From CAZSNH01 sp052388455 (GTDB taxonomy: Bacteria > Pseudomonadota > Alphaproteobacteria > Rhizobiales > Hyphomicrobiaceae): 64,000 nt of DNA. The notes beneath the pieces were generated by a model. It made no database searches. It was not told the origin of the DNA and saw only the letters and a list, made by a program, of their open reading frames with translations. The translations under genes and the position numbers were made by a program. The stretch spans positions 16,722 to 80,721 of the forward strand of contig JBQTIA010000039.1 of NCBI GenBank assembly GCA_052388455.1, given 5' to 3'. How positions within the stretch are numbered: position 1 is the stretch's first letter; each line of letters begins with the position of its first letter. Below are positions 51,056 to 60,050 of the stretch, in pieces.

Positions 51056-51326
51056 TGCCCACGCCCAGCCATCGAACCTGTGCCCAGTTGAACGCCGGGC
51101 CTCGACGGCTATTCCGCTCACAGTCGAAAAAGTTGCGCAACCTGCACCGTCCGTCTCCAAGCGGTTAACGGCCGCCTTCGCAAGCTGCGGCACACACCAA
51201 TAACGAGGCCCGATCTGCAAATCCGTTCCGGTAGAAATTTTTAGTTCAGGGCATGGAATACGAGCGGGCCTCGGCCGTTCCCCACTGCCGGCCACGCGCT
51301 CGTCACGAGGTCGAGGGGGACCAACC
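51056..51326. other. Divergent intergenic region of the ECF operon
   Basis: 271 bases between the ECF sigma gene and the small membrane protein gene. ECF and housekeeping promoters are likely here. GGAAC at 51225-51229 with CGTT at 51202-51205 (minus strand) resembles an ECF site, but the 19-base spacer is too long for the common form. Confidence 0.4.
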
Positions 51327-51518
51327 ATGGAACTGCCCGCCATCGAGGAGCTTCACCACAGCATCTCGGGCTTTGTGCCGTTCGTCGACGATTTTACATT
51401 GCTGGCCGCCCTGCTGCTGATCGTCGCCATGGTTTGGATCGGATGCATCCGACGACGCCAGAAGGCTCGGCGGAGAATGCGACTCGTCGAGCGTCTCGAC
51501 CGACTGCGGCAGCAATAG
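51327..51518 (+). CDS. Small single-pass membrane protein
   Basis: 63 residues: MELPAIEELHHSISGFVPFVDD, a membrane helix (LLAALLLIVAMVWIGCI) and a strongly basic tail (RRRQKARRRMRLVERLDRLRQQ) that should face the cytoplasm. GAGGGGGA precedes ATG 51327. It diverges from the ECF sigma gene, and is a candidate member of its regulon by position only. Confidence 0.7.
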   Translation: MELPAIEELHHSISGFVPFVDDFTLLAALLLIVAMVWIGCIRRRQKARRRMRLVERLDRLRQQ

Positions 51519-51928
51519 CCCCGCGACGTTCGCAGCTTCAGTCAGAACCGTGCTTGGACAACCGCTCGGTTCCGGCAATCACCGGCCCCGGTCGGCATCG
51601 GCGTACTGCTGCACGCATCGATCGTCCCTCGTCTCTCATTCTTCGCACATCAGCCGTCGGGGGACGACCCACCGCACCTGTCCGCGAGGGGCGCAGTCGA
51701 AGGGCTGTGCCGTCGAAACGCATCGGCGCAGAATTTAGGGGAATAGGCTCGGCGGCGCAGCGTTTCAATCTCATGACGATTTCGTGACGGTTGGATGTCA
51801 CCTCGACAGACGAGGCCCGCATCACCTGCCCGGATCGCATCTTCGAGGGTTCGGGGCTCGAGGAAACCGGACGGCGCCGAATGGGCCGCAACCGGATGTC
51901 GATGTGTCCAAGCAGGAAAGGGGATCAC
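51519..51928. other. 410-bp gap without a convincing gene
   Basis: After the small membrane protein and before the DUF4956 gene. In-frame extensions of DUF4956 upstream (to 51791) look noncoding. The promoter of the polyphosphate cluster is expected near 51750-51920. No repeats or terminators are recognised. Confidence 0.4.
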
Positions 51929-52624
51929 ATGCCAGCCACTCAATTCGCCACCCAGCTCGAGGCGCTGCAAAGCCCGCTCGGCCTGCTGCTGATCCGCTTC
52001 GCCATCGACCTCACGGCGATGTCTCTGCTCGTCTTCGGCCTTTATTATCGTCGCTACCGCGACAAGGAGATCGTGACGGCGGCCTCCCTCTTCAATGTCT
52101 TCGTCTTCGCCGTTCTCACCATTCTATCGACGATCGAGTTCAGCTTGACGGCGGGCTTCGGTCTCTTTGCCATCCTGGCGCTGTTCACCTTGCGGTCCGA
52201 GCCGATCAGCAAGATCGAGATGCCGTATTTCTTCGGCAGTGTCGCCATCGCGGTCATCTGCTCCGTGCAGGGCACATCTCTGACGCTGGTTGCGAGCATC
52301 GTGCTGCTCGTCCTGCTCGGCGCCTATGTGATGGATCATCCGCGCATTCTCCAGTCTGTCGACGGCGTGAAGATCACGCTCGACAAGATCGACCGGGAAG
52401 TATTGTCCGATCCGGACGCCATGCGTGCCAGCCTGTCGAGGCGCCTGGGCGTGGACGTGATGTCCTATCAGATCCTGCAGCTCGACTACGTCAATGAGCT
52501 GGCACGGCTCAGCGTGTTCTTCCGCACCGTGCAGCCGGAAGCGGCCCCCGCGACGGTGGCCGTGTCTGTCCGCCAGAAACCGCAGGGTGTCGTTGCGGCG
52601 CCGGTCGCCGAAATGGCCACCTGA
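51929..52624 (+). CDS. DUF4956 family membrane protein
   Basis: 231 residues. Membrane helices: LLLIRFAIDLTAMSLLVFGL, ASLFNVFVFAVLTILSTIEF, GFGLFAILALFTLRSEPISK, YFFGSVAIAVICSVQ and LTLVASIVLLVLLGAYVMD. A cytoplasmic tail (KITLDKIDREVLSDPDAMRASLSRRLGVDVMSYQILQLDYVNELARLSVFFR) follows, as in DUF4956. These proteins are repeatedly encoded next to VTC-domain polymerases, as here. Proposed to be the membrane partner or channel for polyphosphate handling; not proven. AGGAAAGGGG precedes ATG 51929. Confidence 0.85.
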   Translation: MPATQFATQLEALQSPLGLLLIRFAIDLTAMSLLVFGLYYRRYRDKEIVTAASLFNVFVFAVLTILSTIEFSLTAGFGLFAILALFTLRSEPISKIEMPYFFGSVAIAVICSVQGTSLTLVASIVLLVLLGAYVMDHPRILQSVDGVKITLDKIDREVLSDPDAMRASLSRRLGVDVMSYQILQLDYVNELARLSVFFRTVQPEAAPATVAVSVRQKPQGVVAAPVAEMAT

Positions 52625-52732
52625 CGCACTCCGGTTCACGACCACCCGACCCGCTGAATGGCACGGCCTATCCGCGCTGATCGCCGAGCCGTGTCCCCCC
52701 CGATGAATTTTCTCAATCAGGAGATACGTACC

Positions 52733-53542
52733 ATGCCTTTCACCAGCGCCCGTGAGACTTCTATCGAAGCTTGCTTTCAGCCAATCAGCCTCGACGCTTT
52801 GAACGCCAAGGCGGCCATGCTGGAGCGGCTCGACAACAAGTATGTCGTCACAGAATCCGTGCTGCAGCGCGCTACCGTGCAGCTCAGCCGCCACTTCGAC
52901 ATCCTCGAGATCGACGGGGTGCGGACGTTCCGCTATGAGACGTGGTACTTCGACGACGAGCAGCGGCGGAGCTACTTCGATCATCACCAGGGACGCCGCC
53001 GGCGCGTGAAAGTCCGCGTCCGCAAATATGTCGATGCGAATCTCTGCTTCGTCGAGGTCAAGCTGAAGGACAAGCGCGGAATCACCGTCAAGAAGCGGAT
53101 GCCCTATCCGGTGGAGCAGTACGGCCAGCTCGACAGCAGCGCGTACGAGCACATCGAGCGATCCTACACCGAGCTGTACCAGAATGATTTCGGCCTCAAG
53201 CTGCAACGGGTCCTGGAGGTCAACTACACCCGCATGACGCTGGTCGCCCGGGAGGGTGGCGAGCGCATGACGATCGACACGCAACTCTCCTTCAGCAACG
53301 GTCTCGACGAAAGGCCGCTGAACGAAGGGCTGTTCATCATCGAGACGAAATCGGCCAACGGCAATGGTCTCGCCGACAAGGTGCTGCGGGAGCTCAATCA
53401 GCATCCGACCAAGCACTGCTCGAAGTACTGCGTGGGAACCGTCGTCACCGGCGGAGCCGGAAAGTTCAACAAGTTCCGCCCAGCACTGCGCCGGCTCGGG
53501 CACTTGCCGGGCACCGAAGCGGATCTGTCCGCCGCTCACTGA
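52733..53542 (+). CDS. VTC-domain polyphosphate polymerase
   Basis: 269 residues, a nearly pure VTC (CYTH-type tunnel) domain. Lysine/arginine and acidic residues that line the tunnel and bind metal in yeast Vtc4 have counterparts: Arg32 and Lys36 in LERLDNKYVV, Arg67 in TFRYETWYFD, KVRVRKY at 93-99, EVKLK at 108-112 and IIETKS with Glu204 and Lys206. Expected to make polyphosphate from ATP. ATG 52733 with AGGAG is chosen over 52703. It has no SPX domain. Confidence 0.88.
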   Translation: MPFTSARETSIEACFQPISLDALNAKAAMLERLDNKYVVTESVLQRATVQLSRHFDILEIDGVRTFRYETWYFDDEQRRSYFDHHQGRRRRVKVRVRKYVDANLCFVEVKLKDKRGITVKKRMPYPVEQYGQLDSSAYEHIERSYTELYQNDFGLKLQRVLEVNYTRMTLVAREGGERMTIDTQLSFSNGLDERPLNEGLFIIETKSANGNGLADKVLRELNQHPTKHCSKYCVGTVVTGGAGKFNKFRPALRRLGHLPGTEADLSAAH

Positions 53543-53619
53543 GTTCCGCGCGGCAATCGCGGCCGATGCTGCTCGTGCCGGACTGTCAGGTGCATCCGTT
53601 CCGACTTTCGAGGTTCTAC

Positions 53620-54627
53620 ATGTCGAACACACTCATCCGGACCGCGCTGCCGGCACTGCTGCTGTCGACGCTGGCGTCGATGCTGGCGTCGATCCTGGGA
53701 CTGTCCTTGCCGGCCGTCGCCGCAGACGAGACGCAGCGACTGCGGCTGGAGATCGCCGACAGCCGATCGATCGACGCGGCCACCTTCGAAGGCTTCAAGA
53801 TCAAGGAGCTTTCGGGCCTGGCCTGGGACGCCGACGAGCAGGTTCTCTTCGCCGTTTCCGACAAGGGATGGCTGACCCAATTCCAGCTCGATGTGCAGCA
53901 GAACAAGATTGCCGCTCTCAATCCCGTCCAGTCCGTACGCCTGGCGGACGAGGCGGGAATCAAGCTCGATAAGCACCTCGCCAATGCGGAAGGGCTTGCG
54001 GCACTCAACGCTTCGAACGGCATCAAGGGTGACACGGAGCTGCTGGTCGTGTTCGAGGAAGTACCGGCCATCGGCCGTTTCGCGCCGGATGGCCGGCGGC
54101 TGGAACAGATCGAAGTCCCTGCGCCGGTCAACGATCCCTCGCTGTACTCGTCTCCCACGAACGGACTGGAATCGATTACCCATCACGCGGACCTCGGCAT
54201 CCTGACCGTCACGGAGGAGCCGCTGGCGAAAGCGGAGCGTGATCAACACACCATCTTTTCCACGCGCGGAGCGCGGTACAGCTTCCCGGCCCACCGCCTG
54301 GGACGCGGAAACATCAAGGACATCGAAGCCTGTCCCAACGGCAAGCTGCTGGTGCTCGAGAGAATGCGCAGCGGCCCCGAAAAGCGGATCGTGTCGGCTC
54401 TGCGGCTGCTCGATCCCGCGCAATGTCGCGACGGCCCCGGCGACACGCTCTGCAACGTCATCGACGTCGACCAAGCGAGTCAGCAGTTGCCGGAAGCCAA
54501 CTTCGAGGGCCTGACGCGGATTTCGCCGGATCTTTTTCTCGTCGTCAGCGACGACCGTATCGACGATACGCGGCGGAGCCTGTTCGTGCTCGTCAGGCTC
54601 ACACGCGCCCGGCCGGCCGGCGATTAA
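53620..54627 (+). CDS. Phytase-like esterase, secreted
   Basis: 335 residues. Signal peptide (LIRTALPALLLSTLASMLASILG, cut near AVAAD) and a beta-propeller-like domain of the esterase-like activity of phytase family: FKIKELSGLAWDADEQVLFAVSDKGWL, NAEGLAAL, TNGLESITHHADLGILTVTEEPL, NIKDIEACPNGKLLVLER and NFEGLTRISPDLFLVVSDD. These have the repeated E-G-L acidic positions of the propeller centre. Periplasmic; might act on a phosphate ester or polyphosphate. It follows the VTC gene by 77 bases. Confidence 0.8.
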   Translation: MSNTLIRTALPALLLSTLASMLASILGLSLPAVAADETQRLRLEIADSRSIDAATFEGFKIKELSGLAWDADEQVLFAVSDKGWLTQFQLDVQQNKIAALNPVQSVRLADEAGIKLDKHLANAEGLAALNASNGIKGDTELLVVFEEVPAIGRFAPDGRRLEQIEVPAPVNDPSLYSSPTNGLESITHHADLGILTVTEEPLAKAERDQHTIFSTRGARYSFPAHRLGRGNIKDIEACPNGKLLVLERMRSGPEKRIVSALRLLDPAQCRDGPGDTLCNVIDVDQASQQLPEANFEGLTRISPDLFLVVSDDRIDDTRRSLFVLVRLTRARPAGD

Positions 54628-54927
54628 CCTCCCCGTGCTCACTCCAGCTCGTTCGCAGGGCGCGCGATCGCGTGTCATCGAACTGTCAAGGATGCAGCGG
54701 GGGTTATAGAAAACCCTTGAATATCTGCGGCAATTTCGTGTCCGTCGCCAGCGCGACAGGCTTCAATTCGGCCATGTGCGGCACCCGTTCTTCACTTTGT
54801 CCGCTTACGGCAGGGAATAACAATCCGAAGACGGCGTTTCCTCATCACTACGGCATCGCTTCCAGCGCTCAAAGAGAGAACGAGCCGGGTACACAGTGGA
54901 ACTGGAAAAACCGAATAGGAGCAGGTC
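54628..54927. other. 300-bp intergenic region
   Basis: Between the phytase-like and RTX genes, both on the plus strand. GGGGGTTATAGAAAACCC near 54700 is a small imperfect stem. A promoter for the RTX gene is likely here, and no gene is seen. Confidence 0.4.
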
Positions 54928-55872
54928 ATGGTACGTAGAATTGGATCCGACGGTCGCGATATCCTCCGTGGCACAAACGCCTTCGACGAGCTGTTCGGAC
55001 GCTCGGGCGACGACACGCTGTACGGCTTCGGCGGCAACGATCGCCTCTACGGCGAGGCCGGCGCCGACGAGGTGTTCGGCGGGGACGGCAACGACAGCAT
55101 TTTTGGCGGTGGTGAGAACGACGATCTCTACGGAGAAGCCGGCAACGACGTGATCAACGCGGGCCAAGGTAACGACCGCCTCGACGGCGGCCAGGGGAAT
55201 GACCTTCTCTACGGCGAGGAAGGCAACGACGACGCCAGCGGCGGGCTTGGTAACGATCGGCTCTACGGCGGCGAAGGCGACGACGTGCTGCGCGGCGACG
55301 ACGGCAACGACTGGCTCTACGGCGATGTCGGCAACGACTGGCTCGTCGGCGGAAACGGTGTCGACCGCATCTTCGGCGGCGACGGAAACGACCGGGCCGA
55401 AGGCGGCAATGGCAACGACATCATCCAGACCGACCAGGGCAACGATCGCATCCTCGGCGGCGCTGGTGCCGATAATATCTCGGCAGGTGCCGACAACGAC
55501 GAGGTCGACGGTGATGCCGGCAACGACATCATCGACGGCGGTGGAGGCGACGACATCATCCGCGGCGGCGCGGGCAACGATCGCATCACGTCCGGAGAGG
55601 GAGGCGACAGCCTGACCGGCGGCGCGGGCAACGACACGCTGCGCGGCGGAGAGGGCGACGACACCGGCTACTGGGCCAACTCGATCGACGAGTTCGTGTT
55701 CTCGCGCTCCGGCAGCCAGCTGATCGTCCATCACGTCGACGCCGCGCAGAACGAAGGCCGCGATCTGGTCTTCAGCGATGTCGATACGCTGGTCTTCGAC
55801 GGCCAGGGCTACGAGTTCGAGCAGATCTTCGATCAGGCCTCGAGCCCGATCAGCGGCGACATGATCGCCTGA
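54928..55872 (+). CDS. RTX calcium-binding repeat protein
   Basis: 314 residues. Over 20 nonapeptide repeats of the GGxGNDxLYG type occupy residues about 10-245, almost without interruption, so it is close to a pure beta-roll. The C-terminal 70 residues (WANSIDEFVFSRSGSQLIVHHVD and VDTLVFDGQGYEFEQIFD) form the secretion/cap part. No enzyme domain. Calcium would fold it after type I secretion. AGGAGC lies 8 bases before ATG. A strong terminator follows. Confidence 0.9.
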   Translation: MVRRIGSDGRDILRGTNAFDELFGRSGDDTLYGFGGNDRLYGEAGADEVFGGDGNDSIFGGGENDDLYGEAGNDVINAGQGNDRLDGGQGNDLLYGEEGNDDASGGLGNDRLYGGEGDDVLRGDDGNDWLYGDVGNDWLVGGNGVDRIFGGDGNDRAEGGNGNDIIQTDQGNDRILGGAGADNISAGADNDEVDGDAGNDIIDGGGGDDIIRGGAGNDRITSGEGGDSLTGGAGNDTLRGGEGDDTGYWANSIDEFVFSRSGSQLIVHHVDAAQNEGRDLVFSDVDTLVFDGQGYEFEQIFDQASSPISGDMIA

Positions 55873-55903
55873 TCGGCACCACGGGCACGATCGCGACTGA
55901 CGA

Positions 55904-55940
55904 CGAGGACGGAGCCCGCGCTCCGTCCTCGCTTTCTTTG
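55904..55940 (+). terminator. Rho-independent terminator after the RTX gene
   Basis: Perfect 12-bp stem (CGAGGACGGAGC, 55904-55915, with its complement at 55920-55931) around a 4-base loop, followed by CTTTCTTT. It starts 32 bases after the RTX stop. Confidence 0.85.
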
Positions 55941-56016
55941 CGCGACATGCCGGACAATCGAAATGCGAAGGGCCGGACCCGGCCGGTCCGACCCCTTGCT
56001 CTTTGGATCAAAAAAA

Positions 56017-56172
56017 TCAGGCCTTGGCGGCGCGGGCCTTGCCGGCGAGCTTCTTCAGGCGCTTGCGGACTGCGGACGTGTTGCCCTGGATACGGGTCAC
56101 CTTGGCGCGGGGTATCGCGCGGCGGCTCTTCTTCTTGCGGGTTTCGATGTTGCGGGACGAGCGGGCGGCCAT
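56017..56172 (-). CDS. Small strongly basic protein
   Basis: 51 residues, shorter than most gene finders report: MAARSSRNIETRKKKSRRAI, then PRAKVTRIQGNTSAVRKRLKKLAGKARAAKA. Nearly 40% Lys/Arg and no acidic tract, which would suit nucleic-acid or ribosome binding. AGGAG is 5-9 bases upstream of the ATG (CAGGAGCCCGAC read on the minus strand). Similar small basic proteins occur in Hyphomicrobiales with no known function. A T-rich segment follows the stop. Confidence 0.68.
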   Translation of the reverse strand: MAARSSRNIETRKKKSRRAIPRAKVTRIQGNTSAVRKRLKKLAGKARAAKA

Positions 56173-56344
56173 GTCGGGCTCCTGGCGGTGGGTCAAAAGA
56201 GATGGATGTTCGCATCGGTGCCCGGCGCACGGGCGGAACGCAAGAGCCTCGTCTAGGCGATCACGTGCAGTGAGGCAAGCGCCGGCTTGCCGCGTTCATG
56301 TTCGCCGCGCGGGCCAGCGGCAAGGTCTTGCGCAGCAGGGCGCG

Positions 56345-57364
56345 CTACCAGCCGAGGAGTTCAAGCACAAGTCTCGGCGACAGCAGCACCGCCGCCCAGG
56401 CCACGGCCGCGACGGCACTGACCACCAGAAACGGAATGAACGGCAGCTCGGCGGCGCCGGCAGCGAACGGAACAAAAGCCCGTCCGGTGGTGTGAAACTT
56501 GCTGGTGACGACGGCCGCAAGACCTCGGCCGGCCACGGCCTCCCGCGCCTCGTCGGCGGCGGCTTCGCTCCAGCCACTCCGCCAGGCGGCATGAAAATCG
56601 GTCTTGCGCACCCGTCCGGAGCGGTAAGCCAGGGCATCGCCCAGGAAGGCCCCGGCCGCTCCGGCGACGAGCAGCGGCAGCAGATTGCCGCCAGCGAGCA
56701 GGTGCGCGAAGCCGAGGCCGACGAAGGCCAGCAGCGTCGGCACGGCGAACAGCGCCATCGGCACCGTGTTGGCGAGCGCAATCAGAAACATCGCCACCGC
56801 GACCAGCAGCTCGTGCTCGCGGAGCGCGCTGAAGATCTGCTCCTTGAACGTCACCATGAAAAAGGACGGCGCGATCACGCCCGCCGCCCAGAGAAATGCG
56901 CTTGCCGCGTTCGCGAGCTGGAACGGGAGCTGCCGCATCTCGAACATGCCCGCCACGACCGGGATGATCGCCCTCACCGGTCCGAAGAAGTGGCCGAAGA
57001 AGACGCTCCACCCCCCATACTTGTCGAAGAAGTCCTTGCCGCGAGGAATGAGCTCGGGCTGCCGAGTGAAAGGCCACACGCCGGCGATGCTGTCCTTGAA
57101 GTAGCGACCGATCCAGTAGGAGATGGCGTAGCCGAACGTGCCACCGAGACCGGCGGCAAAAATCGCAGGCCACAGGATGGACATGTCGGCCCCGCCGGCC
57201 GCCAGCAGCGCGGTGATGCCGGCGAGAATGGCCGTCCCTGGCCAGACGATGGAGACGAAGCAAAAAGATTCGGCGAAGGCGACCAGAAAGGCGACCGGCG
57301 CCGCCCACCCCTGATGCTCGCGCACGATGTCGACAATCGTCTGCACAAATCCCTCAATCGACAT
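56345..57364 (-). CDS. Double DedA-type membrane protein
   Basis: 339 residues, nearly twice a single DedA. First unit: GWAAPVAFLVAFAESFCFVSIVWPGTAILAG, LGGTFGYAISYWIGRYF and FGHFFGPVRAIIPVVAGMFEM. The second unit repeats the pattern: LLPLLVAGAAGAFLGDALAYRSGR and TTGRAFVPFAAGAAELPFIPF. DedA proteins are flippases for undecaprenyl phosphate and other lipids. Internal duplication or fusion is seen; substrate is unknown. ATG 57364 with AAGAGG is chosen over 57370 and 57520. Confidence 0.85.
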   Translation of the reverse strand: MSIEGFVQTIVDIVREHQGWAAPVAFLVAFAESFCFVSIVWPGTAILAGITALLAAGGADMSILWPAIFAAGLGGTFGYAISYWIGRYFKDSIAGVWPFTRQPELIPRGKDFFDKYGGWSVFFGHFFGPVRAIIPVVAGMFEMRQLPFQLANAASAFLWAAGVIAPSFFMVTFKEQIFSALREHELLVAVAMFLIALANTVPMALFAVPTLLAFVGLGFAHLLAGGNLLPLLVAGAAGAFLGDALAYRSGRVRKTDFHAAWRSGWSEAAADEAREAVAGRGLAAVVTSKFHTTGRAFVPFAAGAAELPFIPFLVVSAVAAVAWAAVLLSPRLVLELLGW

Positions 57365-57516
57365 CGGCATCCTCTTGCGGAAGTTGTAGCCGAGCCCCAG
57401 ACGCTGCGCATAGCGGTGAGGGAACCGGCCGGAATGGCCCGCAACGTGGACATCGATGGACCGGCGGACCAGCGTCGACGTCGAGCGAAGCGGAAATAGG
57501 TCAGCCGGCCGCGAGT

Positions 57517-57948
57517 TCAACCCTTCTTGCAGCGGCGCTTCATCTCGTTGCCGAGCTCACGCCCGACCTCGCTGGCGAACATGGCGCCGCGCGACACCTG
57601 GGCCGGCGTGAGGCTCGATCCGGCTCCTTTGAGCGAGGACGGCGCTCCATCGGCCTCGCGACGACCGGCAGCCAGCTCGTCGCAGGTCAGAGTCTTCTTG
57701 GTGGTCTTGAAGGCGAAGAGCCGCACGCCGGACGCATAGGCCGAGGGCGTCGGCTGCTCCTTCACCCAGCGCCGCTGCGGATCGGCAACCAGGGCGCTCA
57801 GCGTGCGCTGGCGTTCGGCGATACAGCGCGGACTGTCGTCCACGCAGCTCAGCCCGGCATGGCCGCTGTCGATCGGCGCTTCACCCACCGCACAGCCGCC
57901 GGCTGCCGTCGCCAGGGCGACGGCCAACCGCCGCAGTGGCGTGCCCAT
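57517..57948 (-). CDS. Hypothetical lipoprotein
   Basis: 143 residues. N-terminus MGTPLRRLAVALATAAGGC has a lipobox, Cys near residue 19. The mature protein has a Cys pair (GLSCVDDSPRCIAERQRTLSALVADPQRRW), then VRLFAFKTTKKTLTCDELAAGRREAD and a terminal Lys/Arg/Cys-rich end. Similar lipoproteins are widespread in Hyphomicrobiales; no function is known. Confidence 0.75.
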   Translation of the reverse strand: MGTPLRRLAVALATAAGGCAVGEAPIDSGHAGLSCVDDSPRCIAERQRTLSALVADPQRRWVKEQPTPSAYASGVRLFAFKTTKKTLTCDELAAGRREADGAPSSLKGAGSSLTPAQVSRGAMFASEVGRELGNEMKRRCKKG

Positions 57949-58146
57949 TGTCGCAGTCCATTCGATCATGCGGCGCGGGCGTCCCGTTTCAACTGGCACA
58001 CAGCTTGTGATCCCATCATCGTGGCCATAGAAGCCACCGGTGGCAGGGTCAAGGCAGCGCCGAAGCCATCGGCAGACCCCTTATCCAAGGCCAAACACCT
58101 GTTCGCCCCGGCAGGCAAGTGATCCCTGCAAACGAGGAACCGATCC

Positions 58147-59115
58147 ATGACGAAAGTCGTGCGCATCCATGAGTATGGCGGGCCGGACGTGCTGTCGGTC
58201 GAGAGCGCCGGCGTGCCGGCGCCGGGTGCGGGCCAGATCCGCATCCGCCAGCGGGCGGCCGGTCTCAACTTCATCGATACCTACCAGCGCTCCGGGCTTT
58301 ACAAGCTGACTGGTCTTCCCGCGGTGCTCGGCATGGAAGGGGCCGGCGACGTGGTCGCGATTGGACCCGAAGTCGAAGGCGTGCGTGTCGGAGATCGTGT
58401 CGCCTACGGCACCGAGATGGGCGGCTATGCCGAAGAGCGCCTGATTGCGGCCGACCGGGTCGTGCTGCTCCCCGCGGCCATCGGATACGACACCGCCGCC
58501 GGCATGATGCTGCGTGGCATGACGGTGCGCTATCTGTTCCGCGAAACCTTTCCCGTCGGCCCCGAGACAATGATGCTGTTCCATGCCGCTGCCGGCGGCG
58601 TCGGTCTCATCGCCTGCCAGTGGGCGCGCGCGATCGGTGCGACGATGATCGGCACGGTCGGCTCGGACGACAAGGCGGCGCTGGCCAAGGCGAACGGCTG
58701 TTCACACGTCATCAACTACCGCACCGAGAACTTCGTGGCCCGGGTCCGCGAGATCACCGAGGGGCGCCTGTGCGACGTGGTGTACGATTCGATCGGCAAG
58801 GACACCTTCCCGGCTTCGCTCGACTGCCTGCGGCCGCGTGGCACCTGGGTCAGCTTCGGCAATGCGTCGGGGCCCGTCCCACCGTTCGAGCTGACGGCGC
58901 TCAAGGGCTCGCTGTTCGCAACGCGCCCCTCGCTGATGCCGTATACGGCAACGCGGGCCGCTCTGGCGGCCAATGCCGCCGAGCTGTTCGACATGGTCGC
59001 CAGCGGCCGCATCGCCATCGACGTCCGCCAGCGATTTCCCCTCGATCAGGCCGCCGAGGCACACCGCAGCCTCGAAGCCCGGCAGACGACGGGCTCGACG
59101 GTGTTCGTGATCTGA
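58147..59115 (+). CDS. NADPH:quinone oxidoreductase, MDR family
   Basis: 322 residues. GroES-like N-domain (VRIHEYGGPDVLSVESAGVP, LNFIDTYQRSGLY, VLGMEGAGDVVAIG) and Rossmann domain with AAAGGVGLIACQWARAIGA. No zinc ligands, as in quinone reductases of the QorA type. Reduces quinones or enones in the cytoplasm. The next gene (GST) starts 14 bases after its stop, so the two form a small detoxification operon. Confidence 0.93.
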   Translation: MTKVVRIHEYGGPDVLSVESAGVPAPGAGQIRIRQRAAGLNFIDTYQRSGLYKLTGLPAVLGMEGAGDVVAIGPEVEGVRVGDRVAYGTEMGGYAEERLIAADRVVLLPAAIGYDTAAGMMLRGMTVRYLFRETFPVGPETMMLFHAAAGGVGLIACQWARAIGATMIGTVGSDDKAALAKANGCSHVINYRTENFVARVREITEGRLCDVVYDSIGKDTFPASLDCLRPRGTWVSFGNASGPVPPFELTALKGSLFATRPSLMPYTATRAALAANAAELFDMVASGRIAIDVRQRFPLDQAAEAHRSLEARQTTGSTVFVI

Positions 59116-59129
59116 CAACGGGACGTGAG

Positions 59130-59774
59130 ATGACTATCCGACCGATCGAGCTCTATGTCTGGTCCACGCCGAACGGTCGGAAGATCTCGATCATGCTCGA
59201 GGAATGCGGGCTGCCCTACACCGAGCGCCTCGTTGACATCAACCGCGGAGAGCAGTTCGCGCCGGAGTTTCTGGCCATCTCGCCGAACAACCGCATTCCG
59301 GCGATCGTCGATCCCGATGGACCGGACGGCGCACCGCTGTCGATGTTCGAATCCGGCGCCATTCTCCAGCATCTCGGGCGGAAATCCGGGCGGTTCTATC
59401 CGGCCGAGCCGAGGGCCCGCGCCGACGTCGAGCAGTGGCTGTTCTGGCAGGTCGGCGGGCTCGGCCCGATGGCCGGCCAATGCAACCACTTCCGCAATTC
59501 CGCGCCCGAGGCTCAGTCGTATGCGATCGACCGCTACACCAAGGAGGTGGCACGGCTCTTCGGCGTGATGAACAGACGGCTCGCGAATCGCGACTACCTC
59601 GCCTCCGCCTATTCGATCGCCGACATCGCCAGCTATCCGTGGGTGCGGCTGTGGAAGTCCCTCGGCCAGGACATCGCCGAATTTCCACACCTTGCCCGCT
59701 GGCTCGACAGGGTTGGCGAGCGGCCGGGCGTGATCAGGGGGATGCAGGTAGGTCGTCGCGGCGGCACCGGCTGA
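59130..59774 (+). CDS. Glutathione S-transferase, YfcG/GstB-like
   Basis: 214 residues: thioredoxin-like N-domain (LYVWSTPNGRKISIMLEECGLPYTERLVDI), SPNNRIPAIVD (cis-Pro) and LSMFESGAILQHL (glutathione Glu-Ser). The C-terminal helical domain has YSIADIASYPWVRLWKSLG. The STPNGRK start is the YfcG/YghU-like signature (disulfide reductase/peroxidase activity in E. coli). Partner of the upstream quinone reductase. Confidence 0.92.
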   Translation: MTIRPIELYVWSTPNGRKISIMLEECGLPYTERLVDINRGEQFAPEFLAISPNNRIPAIVDPDGPDGAPLSMFESGAILQHLGRKSGRFYPAEPRARADVEQWLFWQVGGLGPMAGQCNHFRNSAPEAQSYAIDRYTKEVARLFGVMNRRLANRDYLASAYSIADIASYPWVRLWKSLGQDIAEFPHLARWLDRVGERPGVIRGMQVGRRGGTG

Positions 59775-59792
59775 AGACGGAAGCGGACCGGC

Positions 59793-60050
59793 TCAATCGG
59801 TCTCGAGCAGGCGCGCCGGATCTGCTTTGAAGCCGGTCACCCTCTCGAAGGCCATGGCCGAAAGAACGCGCGTGGCCAGCGTGCGGCGCGGCGCCAGCGA
59901 CTGATCGCCATCGGAGGATTCGAAGTCGCTGACGGACTGGAATGTGGCGCCGAGGCGGGACATGGACGGCTCGAATGGGGCTGCCACCGGCTGGTTCGCG
60001 CAGCCTGCGGCTGTCAGTCCGAGCAATACCAGACCCATCCCAATGCGCAC
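59793..60050 (-). CDS. Small hypothetical lipoprotein
   Basis: 85 residues from GTG 60050: RIGMGLVLLGLTAAGC is a signal peptide with lipobox (Cys near residue 17). The mature part (QPVAAPFEPSMSRLGATFQSV, then FERVTGFKADPARLLETD) has no known domain. An alternative ATG at 60038 would shorten it to the hydrophobic core. Confidence 0.6.
   Translation of the reverse strand: MRIGMGLVLLGLTAAGCANQPVAAPFEPSMSRLGATFQSVSDFESSDGDQSLAPRRTLATRVLSAMAFERVTGFKADPARLLETD

Noticed and set aside
51202..51229. GGAAC and CGTT as an ECF promoter for the sigma gene
   Set aside because: The 19-base spacer exceeds the usual 16-17, so it is only noted.
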